Origin: Flavimaribacter sediminis
GTDB lineage: Bacteria; Pseudomonadota; Alphaproteobacteria; Rhizobiales; Rhizobiaceae
DNA: 64,000 nt
Assembly (NCBI RefSeq): GCF_019492055.1
Contig: NZ_JAICBX010000004.1
Location: 1-64,000 of the forward strand
Reading direction: 5' to 3'
The notes beneath the pieces were generated by a model that saw only the letters and a program-made list of their open reading frames with translations, was not told where the DNA came from and did not search any database. The translations under genes were made by a program, and so were the position numbers. Shown one piece after another: positions 55,161-63,413 of the stretch. The first letter of the stretch is position 1. The number at the start of each line of letters is the position of its first letter.

Positions 55161-55855
55161 TGTTCCGTCGGGTCGTGATCGATTTCCCGGGGCGCGGCCG
55201 GGCGTTTCCTTTGCAGGGCGTTGAAATAGCGCCGGACCTCGCGGCGGCGCCGCTCCAGCGCGACGATCGCCTCGTTGTGGACGGTGACTGCGCGCTCCCA
55301 GCTGCGATAGGCCTCGCCCATCAGGTCGACCGGGTCCATTCCGAGCGCGGCGATCTCCTCATGCGCGCCGGCCTGCTTGTCCGGATTGGCCGAGGCCGCG
55401 CGCGCCGCCAGATGCTCGCCGGCCGCCTTCGCCGCCTCCTCGTCGAAGAGCTCGGCCTCGAATGTTTCGCTGTCGCCGCCGGCCTCCTTGTGCGCCTTCA
55501 CGTCCTTCGCCAGTTTCGCGATATGGGCCGCGCGGCGGCTTGTCACGACCGCCTTGCAGATCGCCTGGCGGGTAATGCGGCGCAGGCCCGCCTCGCGCAT
55601 GCGGCGCTGCTGGAGAAGCTCCCATTCGACGCCGATCAGGTTTTCCGCGATCACCTGCTCGTAAGGCGAGGCGGGGGCGAGGGCCGCCGCCATGGCGGCG
55701 TGGAAGGCGCTGTAGGAACCCGGATCCTCGCCGGTCATCGGCGCGCGTTCGGGCAGGATGGCGAGGAAACTGTCGAGCGCGAAGGACGCGGGCGACAGGG
55801 TGTGCAGGCTGGAAGCCATGAGCGATGCCTCATCGTGGTTGGGGGCGGGCTTCAT
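55157..55855 (-). CDS. Conserved Ala/Glu-rich protein of unknown function
   Basis: 232 residues, mostly helical and soluble, rich in Ala, Glu and Arg (ENLIGVEWELLQQRRMREAG; DPVDLMGEAYRSWERAVTVH; NEAIVALERRRREVRRYFNA). Forms a two-gene unit with the STGP-motif gene (ATGA overlap). I have no function to offer. ATG at 55855 was chosen. It lies beside the RAYT/repeat patch. Confidence 0.72.
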   Translation of the reverse strand: MKPAPNHDEASLMASSLHTLSPASFALDSFLAILPERAPMTGEDPGSYSAFHAAMAAALAPASPYEQVIAENLIGVEWELLQQRRMREAGLRRITRQAICKAVVTSRRAAHIAKLAKDVKAHKEAGGDSETFEAELFDEEAAKAAGEHLAARAASANPDKQAGAHEEIAALGMDPVDLMGEAYRSWERAVTVHNEAIVALERRRREVRRYFNALQRKRPAAPREIDHDPTEQ

Positions 55856-56011
55856 AGCACGGATAGCGCGAAATTGCAAGAGATTGTTCGTGGTTTGTTC
55901 TGGATGAGGAAGTGCGTTGGACGAGGATAGGGCCTGAAGGACACGGGAGAGGCTCGACTGCGGTGTGAGTTACAGTAAGGGGGAGGTTGCCACGGTCGCA
56001 GGCAACAATCG

Positions 56012-56040
56012 GGGATTTAGTAAACTCTGTCACCGGAATA
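56012..56040 (+). repeat. Remnant copy of the RAYT right end
   Basis: GGGATTTAGTAAACTCTG and TCACCGGAATA match, in direct orientation, the right-end sequence at 57249-57275 with one substitution and a 2-bp insertion. It probably marks an earlier insertion or duplication of the element. Confidence 0.65.
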
Positions 56041-56045
56041 CGAGT

Positions 56046-56234
56046 GGGAAGGTCCGTCGGAAGCAGCGTGCGCGCTATGGGAGGCAGGTGTTGTGCCGGA
56101 CAGCCTATCTCCACCTCATACCGCACTTGATGCGGTATCCATACGGCAGTTCGGCGGATGACAGCGTGCGCGGACACATCTTTCGCGCCGCGGACGCGGC
56201 GCCGGCTGGATGGCGGCTCAAGGCCGCCATGAGG
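56046..56234 (+). repeat. 189-bp dispersed repeat, copy 1
   Basis: Begins GGGAAGGTCCGTCGG and ends GCCGCCATGAGG. Copy 2 is at 57503-57690 in the same orientation with scattered substitutions. Both hold an 8-bp-arm palindrome ATACCGCA-CTTGA-TGCGGTAT (56118-56138 here) and a GC-rich segment with GCCGCGGACGCGGC. This is a REP-like element; the RAYT gene lies between the copies. Confidence 0.9.
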
Positions 56235-56249
56235 AAAGGGGGGTGGTTT

Positions 56250-56335
56250 GTTGGCGATCGGCAGCTTCAGAATTGGCACCGCGCGAGGCGTTGCCCATGT
56301 CATGATGCGCGTTCAGCTGTCCTTACCTCGCACAA
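56250..56335 (+). repeat. Degenerate unit of the 117-bp repeat
   Basis: GTTGGCGATCGGCAGCTTCA and AATTGGC resemble the start of the 117-bp units at 57701. It follows copy 1 of the 189-bp repeat just as the tandem array follows copy 2, so the two blocks belong together. The rest of the unit is too diverged to align by eye. Confidence 0.5.
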
Positions 56336-56439
56336 TGCTCACTCCGGGAGAACGCGGAGCTGCAGATCATGGAAGGTTCGAGCCCATTTTGCATGCAGAG
56401 ATAACCTGAGATAATACCGGTCAGGATCGGAGGTCTTTA

Positions 56440-56550
56440 ATGAGCAGCGTATGGAGACCAGAGAGACGAAATCGGAACGCCGGCCAATCGTGGTCCGGGT
56501 ACTCAAAATCAAACGACATGCGTGTTCCGGAGAGCTGGCTTTTACGGTGA
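56440..56550 (+). pseudogene. Truncated gene start running into the RAYT left end
   Basis: A perfect GGAGGT (56429-56434) and 5-nt spacer precede ATG at 56440. The 36-codon frame (MSSVWRPERRNRNAG... ) ends in a TGA that lies inside the left inverted repeat. It looks like the 5' end of a gene cut by the element; it could also be a small peptide of the element. Confidence 0.45.
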
Positions 56551-57270
56551 CAGTTTACTCAACTCCAGATTAGTGTCATGTATGGTCATGGCACGTCTGG
56601 CGCGCATCGTCATTCCCGATCTCCCCCATCATGTTACCCAGCGTGGCAACCGGCGGGGCATGACCTTTTTCGAGGAGGGCGACTACGCGCTCTATCTCGA
56701 CCTGCTTGCGGAGGCGAGCGCCCGCGCCCGTACGGAAGTATGGGCCTATTGCCTGATGCCCAACCACGTTCACATTATCCTTGTCCCCTCGGACGAGGAT
56801 GGCTTGCGACGCACCTTTGCGGACCTTCACCGACGCTATACCGGTTATGTCAACGCCCGCGCCCGCACCACGGGTCATCTGTGGCAGGGGCGCTATGGAT
56901 CGGTGGTCATGGACGAGGATCACCTTGCTAACGCCTTGCGCTACGTCACGCTCAATCCGGTCAGGGCGAAACTGGCGACGCGGGCAGGGGACTGGCCGTG
57001 GTCGAGCGCCAGAGCGCATCTGGCGGGCCGCGACGACAAGGTGGTCAGGGTTGCTCCGGTGCTTGAGAGGACCGGGGACTTTTCCGAATTTCTCGGCGAG
57101 CGATTTGACGAGACGAGCGCTTTTGCCGCGCTTCGGCGGGCGGAGACGATCGGGCGGCCGATCGGCAATGCGGACTGGGTAGCGGCGCTGGAGCGGCGGA
57201 CGGGGCGCAACCTGACGCCTGGCAGACCCGGAAGGAAGCCCGCAATCAGGGATTGAGTAAACTGTCACCG
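56545..57270 (+). mobile_element. RAYT element bounded by 18-bp inverted repeats
   Basis: CGGTGACAGTTTACTCAA at 56545-56562 is the exact reverse complement of TTGAGTAAACTGTCACCG at 57253-57270. The transposase ORF fills the interval, and its TGA stop lies inside the right repeat. No target-site duplication is obvious. A third copy of the end sequence is at 56012-56040. Confidence 0.85.
56588..57256 (+). CDS. REP-associated tyrosine transposase (RAYT, Y1_Tnp)
   Basis: 222-residue HUH-superfamily protein. The N-terminal HHVTQRGNRR motif, the HUH motif MPNHVHII and the catalytic-Tyr helix with GHLWQGRY are present, followed by ALRYVTLNPVRAKL and a C-terminal region (WSSARAHLAGRDD). RAYTs are thought to move or shape REP repeats by single-strand cleavage at hairpins. 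ATG at 56588 used. Full length, so probably still active or recently so. Confidence 0.93.
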   Translation: MARLARIVIPDLPHHVTQRGNRRGMTFFEEGDYALYLDLLAEASARARTEVWAYCLMPNHVHIILVPSDEDGLRRTFADLHRRYTGYVNARARTTGHLWQGRYGSVVMDEDHLANALRYVTLNPVRAKLATRAGDWPWSSARAHLAGRDDKVVRVAPVLERTGDFSEFLGERFDETSAFAALRRAETIGRPIGNADWVAALERRTGRNLTPGRPGRKPAIRD

Positions 57271-57375
57271 GAATAGGAATAGCAGGCAACCATCAATGGG
57301 CTTGGCGCTGCAAATACCGACGCTGAACGCACTGGCCAGAAACAGCGCCGCAAAAAATACTCTGCTTCTTGTCAT
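57265..57375 (-). pseudogene. Truncated secreted-protein gene, cut at the RAYT right end
   Basis: On the minus strand, GGGGAAAG precedes ATG at 57375. The frame begins with a signal peptide (MTRSRVFFAALFLASAFSVG) and reads 36 codons to a TGA inside the right inverted repeat at 57265-57267. The rest of the gene is missing, as expected if the element inserted into it. The original product is not recognisable. Confidence 0.6.
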
Positions 57376-57502
57376 GCTTTTCTTTCCCCGTTCGGCAGTG
57401 AAGAGTTGCATGGTTGACGGGCCGCCACAACCATCTTTGAACCTCCGCCGTGAGGCAGGCGCCGTATGGATTCCGGCTCAAGGCCGGAATGAGGAGCGAG
57501 GG

Positions 57503-57690
57503 GGAAGGTCCGTCGTAAACAGTGGGCGCACCATGGGAGGCGGGTGTTGTGTTGAACAGCCCCTCTCCACCTCATACCGCACTTGATGCGGTATCCATAC
57601 TGCCGATCGGCGTTTGACAGAGTTCACGGACACATCTTCCGCGCCGCGGACGCGGCGCCGGCTGGATGGCGGATCAGGTCCGCCATGAGG
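57503..57690 (+). repeat. 189-bp dispersed repeat, copy 2
   Basis: Second copy of the element at 56046-56234, 188 bp, with its palindrome ATACCGCA-CTTGA-TGCGGTAT at 57574-57594. It leads directly into the 117-bp tandem array. Confidence 0.9.
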
Positions 57691-57700
57691 GGGATGGTTT

Positions 57701-58165
57701 GTTGGCGGTCAGCAGTTTCAGTATTGGCGGCTGGGCCGAGCGGCGGCGGCGATGCGTTGACGCGCTTGCAGCCTTTGCTGCGGCTCACCGCTGGCATGAG
57801 GGCGAGGTGGAAGGTTCGTTGGCGGTCAGCAGTTTCAGTATTGGCGGTTGGGCCGAGCGGCGGCGGCGATGCGTTGACGCGCTTTAGGCCTGTGCTGCGG
57901 CTCACCGCTGGCAGGAGGGCGAGGTGGAAGGTTCGTTGGCGATCAGCAGTTTCAGTATTGGCGGCTGGGCCGAGCGGCGGCGGCGATGCGTTGACGCGCT
58001 TGCAGCCTTTGCTGCGGCTCACCGCCGGTATGAGGGCGAGGTGGAAGGTTCGTTGGCGATCAGCAGTTTCAGTATTGGCGGCTGGGCCGAGCGGCGGCGG
58101 CGGCGCGTTGACGCGCTTTCGGCCTGTGCTGTGGCTCAAAGCCGGAATGCGCGCGCGGAAATGTG
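57701..58165 (+). repeat. Four 117-bp tandem repeats in ABAB order
   Basis: Units start at 57701, 57818, 57935 and 58052, each with GTTGGCG(G/A)TCAGCAGTTTCA. Units 1 and 3 share CGCTTGCAGCCTTTGCTGCG; units 2 and 4 share CGCTTT(A/C)GGCCTGTGCTG, so the array has a 234-bp higher-order period. 117 is a multiple of three, so open frames run through on both strands. The last part of unit 4 is diverged. Confidence 0.93.
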
Positions 58166-58256
58166 TGTGCTGCGGCAAGAACCTGGCTTCAGGTGGTGGA
58201 ACTGAAGAATACAACCGGCTATCAATGAAGCGAACCATCTCATACGGGGGTAAAAG

Positions 58257-58907
58257 ATGGCGCAAAGGATCTTGTCGCGTCTGTTGTTATTGATTGTCCT
58301 GACCACGCCGCTGACGGGGTGCGTCAACTATCTCTATTCCGGCACGCCTGTCGATTTCAGCAGCAACAGCCTGAAGCCGAACGAGGGATTTGTGTTCATG
58401 TCGCTTGTCCAGGGGCAGCACTGGAACGTCAACGCGATTTACAGTTTCTATTTCAGAAACGAAGCCGACGGCGGGATCGGCAAAATCACCTACACGCCCG
58501 GTCTGCTGGGCAACGAGAAGACAATCAGAAACAAGGCCGCCAACGAAAAGGGCACCGTGAAATCCTACACGCTGCCGGCCGGACAGTATCATTTTTACAA
58601 GTTCTCGATCATTCAGGGGCAATATGGCGGCTACCATGACTGGGAGCCCAAGGAAGAGTTCTCCATTCCGTTTACCGTGAGGCCGGGCAGGGCGACCTAT
58701 ATCGGCGAGATCACGATGTCTCCGGTGATTGGGCGAAGCCTTTTCGGCCTGCCGGTGCTCGCAGGCGGCGTATTCACCATCTCCAGCAATCCGGGGCGGG
58801 ACATTCCGCTGTTCACGAAGAAATTCCCCAAGATCAATCCGCAGATCATCGTGCAGGAACCGATGCGGTCCGGCGACGCGCCGCCGGAAATCGTCAGGTT
58901 CCGGTAG
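58257..58907 (+). CDS. Predicted lipoprotein of unknown function
   Basis: 216 residues with a lipobox (LTGC, lipidated Cys22) after a hydrophobic signal (ILSRLLLLIVLTTP). The mature part is mostly beta (GFVFMSLVQGQHWNVNAIYS; YTLPAGQYHFYKFSI; FSIPFTVRPGRATYIGEITM) and looks like a single sandwich domain. It has a GGGGG ribosome site. Starts right after the repeat array, followed by a possible terminator. Confidence 0.83.
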   Translation: MAQRILSRLLLLIVLTTPLTGCVNYLYSGTPVDFSSNSLKPNEGFVFMSLVQGQHWNVNAIYSFYFRNEADGGIGKITYTPGLLGNEKTIRNKAANEKGTVKSYTLPAGQYHFYKFSIIQGQYGGYHDWEPKEEFSIPFTVRPGRATYIGEITMSPVIGRSLFGLPVLAGGVFTISSNPGRDIPLFTKKFPKINPQIIVQEPMRSGDAPPEIVRFR

Positions 58908-59223
58908 GACGCTGACGCCCTTTGGCGGGACCGGGCATGGGCGGGTGAAGCGTTGGCAGGGCGGATGTGTCCGGGAGGGGGCGCCAGCCGGAGCTTTGAC
59001 TGGGGGTTTGGGGGCGGCTCCGGCTGGCTTTAAATCCCGGATGTTCGTGACCGCCGGGCTCAATCCCGTCGCTTGGGGGAGCGGGTCGGGAGATGTTAAC
59101 AAAACGTCAACGCGGCGATTTGGTTCCGTCGGTTTCTGAAAAAAATGCGACTGCGCGCGGCGGGTGAACGTGGAGTTGAACCAGCGCCTGGTGTAGGATC
59201 GAACGGCAACCCGGGAGGAACCA
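58908..59223. other. Intergenic region with a large hairpin
   Basis: 316 nt without a gene. It contains GCCAGCCGGAGC (58983-58994) and GCTCCGGCTGGC (59017-59028) around a 22-nt loop, followed by TTTAAA, a possible terminator for the lipoprotein gene. A GTTAACAAAACGTCAAC stretch nearer the VOC gene is AT-richer and may hold its promoter. Confidence 0.6.
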
Positions 59224-59667
59224 ATGCCGCTTGCATCCGGATGCCAGCATGTTGCGCTGGTCACCGAAGACCTGGACCGTTTGATCGCATTTTATGAACG
59301 CATATTCGACGCCGATACGCTGTGGGTGCTGGATGAAGGGCAGGCCAGGCACGCTTTCCTCGACCTCGGCGGGGGCTTTTGCCTTCATCCGTTCGAGTTT
59401 GCCGGCGGAAGTCCGCAAGCTGCGGGACAACCGGCTTTCTTCGAAAGGGGTCATCTCGACCACATTTCCATCGCCGTTGCCAATCGCCAGACTTTCGACC
59501 TTGTGCGACAGCGGCTCGTGGAAGCCGGCGCCTGCGACGGAACGATCACCGACTGGGGCATGCTGGAGCAGGTGAACTTTCGCGATCCCGACGGAATGGA
59601 CGCGGAAGTGAGTCTGCCGAAGGACGGCGAACCACGACGGTTCGAGGAGCGCTCCATGTCCGCCTGA
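59224..59667 (+). CDS. VOC (glyoxalase/dioxygenase) family protein
   Basis: 147 residues with the vicinal-oxygen-chelate fold. HVALVTEDLDRLIAFYERIF is the first strand-helix, GHLDHISIAVANRQTFDLV the second module, and the metal-binding His/Glu pattern is met by His9, His78-region and a C-terminal Glu (QVNFRDPDGMDAEVSLP). Substrate unknown. Ribosome site GGGAGGAA. Just upstream of the DmdA-like gene and probably co-transcribed. Confidence 0.83.
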   Translation: MPLASGCQHVALVTEDLDRLIAFYERIFDADTLWVLDEGQARHAFLDLGGGFCLHPFEFAGGSPQAAGQPAFFERGHLDHISIAVANRQTFDLVRQRLVEAGACDGTITDWGMLEQVNFRDPDGMDAEVSLPKDGEPRRFEERSMSA

Positions 59668-59824
59668 CGCCTGCAAGGAATGTCGCGGTCGCGCTGCGGC
59701 GTCGATGTCTGCGCGCCGGCGCCAGGCGCGCATTCGTGTCCGCCCGTTTGCCTTCCCGAACGGGAAGGCTATGTTTTGCTTACGCCCGCCAATGGCGCGG
59801 GGGGACATGAGGGAGGTGGAGACC

Positions 59825-60967
59825 ATGGGAGCTTTTGACGATTTCGGGTTCGGCACCCAGATTCGCAAGTCGCCGTATTTCGACGCGACCGTGCGCTGGG
59901 GCGCGACGGGATTTTCCGTCTACAATCACATGTATATTCCGCGCGATTTCGGCGATCCGGAACAGAATTTCCGGAACCTCGTCAATGACGCGATCCTGTG
60001 CGACGTGGCCGTGGAGCGGCAGGTCGAGATTACCGGACCGGACGCGGCGCGCTTCACCCAGATGCTGACGCCGCGGGATCTTTCGACAATGCAGGTCGGG
60101 CAGTGCAAGTACATTCTGATCACCAACCAGGACGGCGGGATCCTGAACGATCCGGTGCTGCTCAGGCTCGCCGACAACCGCTTCTGGATTTCGCTGGCCG
60201 ACAGCGACGTTCTGCTGTGGGCGCAGGGCGTGGCCGTGCATGCGGGCATGGACGTGGCGATTCGCGAGCCGGATGTCTCGCCGCTGCAGCTGCAGGGCCC
60301 GAAATCGGGCATGATCATGGAGGCGCTGTTCGGCGCGGAGATCGCAAGCCTGCGCTATTACCGGCTGCGCGAGATGGAACTGGACGGCATTCCGCTGGTC
60401 GTGTCGCGCACCGGGTGGTCGAGCGAACTCGGCTACGAGCTCTATTTGCAGGACGGGTCGCGCGGCGACGAATTGTGGGAGCGGATCATGGCGGCGGGCG
60501 AGCCCTTTGGCCTCAAGCCCGGCCACACCTCGACGATCCGCCGCATCGAGGGCGGCATGCTGTCCTATCACGCCGACGCCGACATCGACACGAACCCTTA
60601 TGAACTCGGCCTCGACCGGCTGGTGAACCTCGACATGGAAGCCGATTTCATCGGCAAGGCGGCGCTGCGCCGCATTCGCGACGAAGGCGTGCGCCGCAGG
60701 CAGGTGGGGCTGATCATCGGCGGCGAACCGCTGAAAGGGCCGAACACCACGTTCTGGCCGGTGCGCAAGGACGGGGCGACGATCGGCAAGGTGACGTCGG
60801 CTGTGCATTCGCCGCGGCTGAAGCAGAACATCGCGCTGGCGATGGTCTTAGTGGAGCATGCGAGCGTGGGCGTCGAGGTCGAGGTGGTCACCAGGGCCGG
60901 CGCGGTTCCGGCGACGATCGCCCAGCGCCCGTTCTACGACCCGGAAAAGAAAATCGCTTCCGGATGA
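59825..60967 (+). CDS. GcvT/DmdA-like tetrahydrofolate-dependent demethylase
   Basis: 380 residues of the aminomethyltransferase fold, close to DmdA size (about 370). VYNHMYIPRDFGDPEQNF, CDVAVERQVEITGPDAA, FTQMLTPRDLSTMQVGQCKY, GGILNDPVLLRLADNRFW and SLADSDVLLWAQGVA track the DMSP demethylase (DmdA) pattern closely. DmdA moves a methyl group from DMSP to tetrahydrofolate; other methylated substrates (glycine betaine, sarcosine, O-methyl aromatics) are possible. ATG at 59825 has GGAGG at the right distance; ATG at 59807 is an alternative. Confidence 0.78.
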   Translation: MGAFDDFGFGTQIRKSPYFDATVRWGATGFSVYNHMYIPRDFGDPEQNFRNLVNDAILCDVAVERQVEITGPDAARFTQMLTPRDLSTMQVGQCKYILITNQDGGILNDPVLLRLADNRFWISLADSDVLLWAQGVAVHAGMDVAIREPDVSPLQLQGPKSGMIMEALFGAEIASLRYYRLREMELDGIPLVVSRTGWSSELGYELYLQDGSRGDELWERIMAAGEPFGLKPGHTSTIRRIEGGMLSYHADADIDTNPYELGLDRLVNLDMEADFIGKAALRRIRDEGVRRRQVGLIIGGEPLKGPNTTFWPVRKDGATIGKVTSAVHSPRLKQNIALAMVLVEHASVGVEVEVVTRAGAVPATIAQRPFYDPEKKIASG

Positions 60968-61050
60968 GCGCAACGCGGCGGCGAGTGGATTCCGGCTCGG
61001 GCTCAGGAGCCTGACGCCGGACACCCGTGAAGAAGACTGTCAATCGGGCG

Positions 61051-61626
61051 TTAGCCTACTGGCGCCTTGGCCCGCGGGCCGAGCGCAGTGATGATCTCTT
61101 CGACTGTCGCCGCCTTGGCGATCTTTCCGTTCATGTAGGCCAGGGAAACGCGCGCGTGCTCTTCATCGTATGAGCTGATGCAGTCTCCCGCCAGCACCAC
61201 GCGAAGGTCGCGCTGGTAGGCGTCGATGGCGGCCATGCGGATGCAGGCGTGCGTATTGACCCCGCAGAGAACCAGTTGGTCCACGCCGTGTCTTTCCAGA
61301 AGCGCGTCGAGATCTGTCCTGAAGAATGCGCTGTATCGCTTCTTGACGATGGTCGCGTCGTCGGGGCTCCAGTCGAGGCCGGCGTGGAGTTCCGCGCCCC
61401 TTGTTCCCTCGATGGCGATCTTGACCGCTCTGTCGCGCATTTCAAGAAATGCGTCGCTGAGATCGGGCTTGAATTCCTGTCTCACCCAGATGACGGGGAG
61501 CGCGCGTTTTCTGAACGCGCCCGCCAGTCTGTTGGCGCCGGAGACCAGGCGCGCGACTGTCGCGTCGTCAAACTGGTCGAGGTAGTCGTTGATCAGGTCG
61601 ATGATGACGAGAGCGGATTTGGCCAT
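61051..61626 (-). CDS. Isochorismatase-family cysteine hydrolase
   Basis: 191 residues with the complete Asp-Lys-Cys triad: Asp10 (ALVIIDLIND), Lys96 (TIVKKRYSAF) and Cys128 (CGVNTHACIR). Likely an amidase or nicotinamidase-type enzyme; true substrate unknown. Downstream of the catalase gene on the same strand, about 80 nt away with a hairpin between. Confidence 0.87.
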   Translation of the reverse strand: MAKSALVIIDLINDYLDQFDDATVARLVSGANRLAGAFRKRALPVIWVRQEFKPDLSDAFLEMRDRAVKIAIEGTRGAELHAGLDWSPDDATIVKKRYSAFFRTDLDALLERHGVDQLVLCGVNTHACIRMAAIDAYQRDLRVVLAGDCISSYDEEHARVSLAYMNGKIAKAATVEEIITALGPRAKAPVG

Positions 61627-61676
61627 GCGTCTTGATGGCCAGTATTTGCATAGGATTTATGACAAAGCGCCAGGAG

Positions 61677-61695
61677 GGCGGACGCGGTGTCCGCC
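61677..61695 (-). terminator. Possible terminator after the catalase gene
   Basis: GGCGGAC and GTCCGCC around a 5-nt loop, just past the catalase stop. No long U-tract. Confidence 0.4.
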
Positions 61696-61705
61696 AGATG
61701 GCGGC

Positions 61706-63241
61706 CTATTCGGCCGCCTGTTTCCCGTCGATGCTTTCGGCCGAGGCCATGCCGGGGGCGGACGACTTGCCGCCGAGCTTGTCGCGCACGCCTTTTTCGA
61801 TCCGGTCGCCGGTCTCCTTGTCGATGTTGCGCCAGTAGTCGAAGGCGCGCTGAAGCACCTTTTCGCTGACGCCGTCGCAAAGGTGGCCGACGACGTTGGA
61901 GACGAGCCGCTTGCGCGCCGGTTCGTCCATGACGTCGTTGATCAGCGCCCGCGCCTGGCTGAAATCGTCGTCGTCCTCGCGCAGCTTATAGGCCTCGCGC
62001 ACCATCTCGCCGTCGGCCTGCCAGATACCGGCTTCGCCGGTCATGTCCGGCTGGGCGGCCGGGCCGCCGTATGAGTTCGGCGCATAAACCGGATCGGAGG
62101 CGTTTTCCGTGCGCATCGCGCCGTCCTTTGAATAGCTGTAGACCGGGCAGCGCGGCTTGTTGACGGGGATCTGCTTGTAGTTGACGCCGAGCCGCGCGCG
62201 ATGGGCGTCGGCGTAGGAAAAGCCGCGGGCAAGCAGCATCTTGTCGGGCGAAAGACCAACGCCGGGCACCATGTTGTTCGGCTCGAACGCGGCCTGCTCG
62301 ATCTCCGTGTGGAAATCGGTCGGGTTGCGGGTGAGCGTCATGCGGCCGACTTCCATCAGCGGATAGTCGGCGTGCGGCCAGACCTTGGTGAGGTCGAACG
62401 GGTTGATGCGGTAGGTTTTCGCGTCCTCGAACGGCATGATCTGCCATTTCAGCGTCCAGCTCGGGTAGTCGCCGTCGCGGATCGCGTTGAAGAGGTCCCG
62501 GCGATGGTAGTCGCCGTCGCTGCCGGCGAGCTTGTCGGCCTCGTCCTGGCTGAGATAGGCGTTGCCGTCGCCCTGGTCGGTGTGGAAGTGGAATTTCACC
62601 CAGAATTTCTCGCCGTCGGCGTTGACCAGCGAATAGGTGTGGCTCGAATAGCCGTTCATCTCGCGCCATGACTTCGGAATGCCGCGGTCGCCCATGAGGT
62701 AGGTGACCTGATGGGCGCTTTCCGGCGACAGCGTCCAGAAATCCCACTGCATGTCGTGGTCGCGCATGTCGTTGTCGGCGCGCCGCTTCTGGCTGCGAAT
62801 GAACTGCTGGAACTTGATCGGGTCGCGGATGAAGAAGATCGGCGTGTTGTTGCCGACCATGTCGAAATTGCCGTCTTCGGTGTACATCTTCACCGAAAAG
62901 CCGCGCGGATCGCGCCAGGTGTCGGGGCTGCCGCGCTCGCCGGCGACGGTGGAAAAGCGGATCAGCACGTCCGTCTTGGCGCCTGGCTGGAAGACCTTCG
63001 CCTTCGTGTATTGGCTGACATCCTGCGTGACCTCGAAATGGCCGAAGGCGCCGCCGCCCTTGGCGTGGGGCTGGCGCTCGGGAATGCGCTCGCGGTTGAA
63101 GTTCGCCATCTGCTCGAGCAGGTAATGGTCGTTCAGCACGATCGGACCGTCGCGGCCGACGGTCAGCGAATGCTCGTCGCTCTGCACGCGGATACCGGCG
63201 TCGTTGGTTGTCGGGGGGACGGTCGTCTTGTTCTTGCTCAT
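61706..63241 (-). CDS. katA: Monofunctional haem catalase
   Basis: 511-residue clade 3-type catalase. Distal His59 is in [31 protein letters not shown] holds the active-site Asn, and [17 protein letters not shown] carries the proximal haem-ligating Tyr. Destroys hydrogen peroxide, which fits the iron- and haem-rich locus. ATG at 63241 follows GAGGTTACC. Gene symbol by family. Confidence 0.93.
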   Translation of the reverse strand: MSKNKTTVPPTTNDAGIRVQSDEHSLTVGRDGPIVLNDHYLLEQMANFNRERIPERQPHAKGGGAFGHFEVTQDVSQYTKAKVFQPGAKTDVLIRFSTVAGERGSPDTWRDPRGFSVKMYTEDGNFDMVGNNTPIFFIRDPIKFQQFIRSQKRRADNDMRDHDMQWDFWTLSPESAHQVTYLMGDRGIPKSWREMNGYSSHTYSLVNADGEKFWVKFHFHTDQGDGNAYLSQDEADKLAGSDGDYHRRDLFNAIRDGDYPSWTLKWQIMPFEDAKTYRINPFDLTKVWPHADYPLMEVGRMTLTRNPTDFHTEIEQAAFEPNNMVPGVGLSPDKMLLARGFSYADAHRARLGVNYKQIPVNKPRCPVYSYSKDGAMRTENASDPVYAPNSYGGPAAQPDMTGEAGIWQADGEMVREAYKLREDDDDFSQARALINDVMDEPARKRLVSNVVGHLCDGVSEKVLQRAFDYWRNIDKETGDRIEKGVRDKLGGKSSAPGMASAESIDGKQAAE

Positions 63242-63413
63242 GATCGGTAACCTCGGCCTTGTTCCTTGCGTGAGTGCATGAAACAGCCAGGCGGGCGCAA
63301 GGTTCCATGCACGGGCTTTTTAGAGGCGTGGCGGGTCAGGCGGGCAGTCGCCATCGGTTGCGCTTTGGGTTAGCGTCAACCGGAGATTTGTTTGCGAGGG
63401 GACCGCGCGACCG

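Noticed and set aside
57583-58293. 236-codon protein across the 117-bp array, and its minus-strand mirror at 57624-58265
   Set aside because: Both frames are open only because the unit length is a multiple of three; no start signal or family-like sequence.
54114-58300. Prophage or integrative element
   Set aside because: No integrase, capsid, terminase or attachment-site pair was seen; the repeats fit a RAYT/REP system instead.
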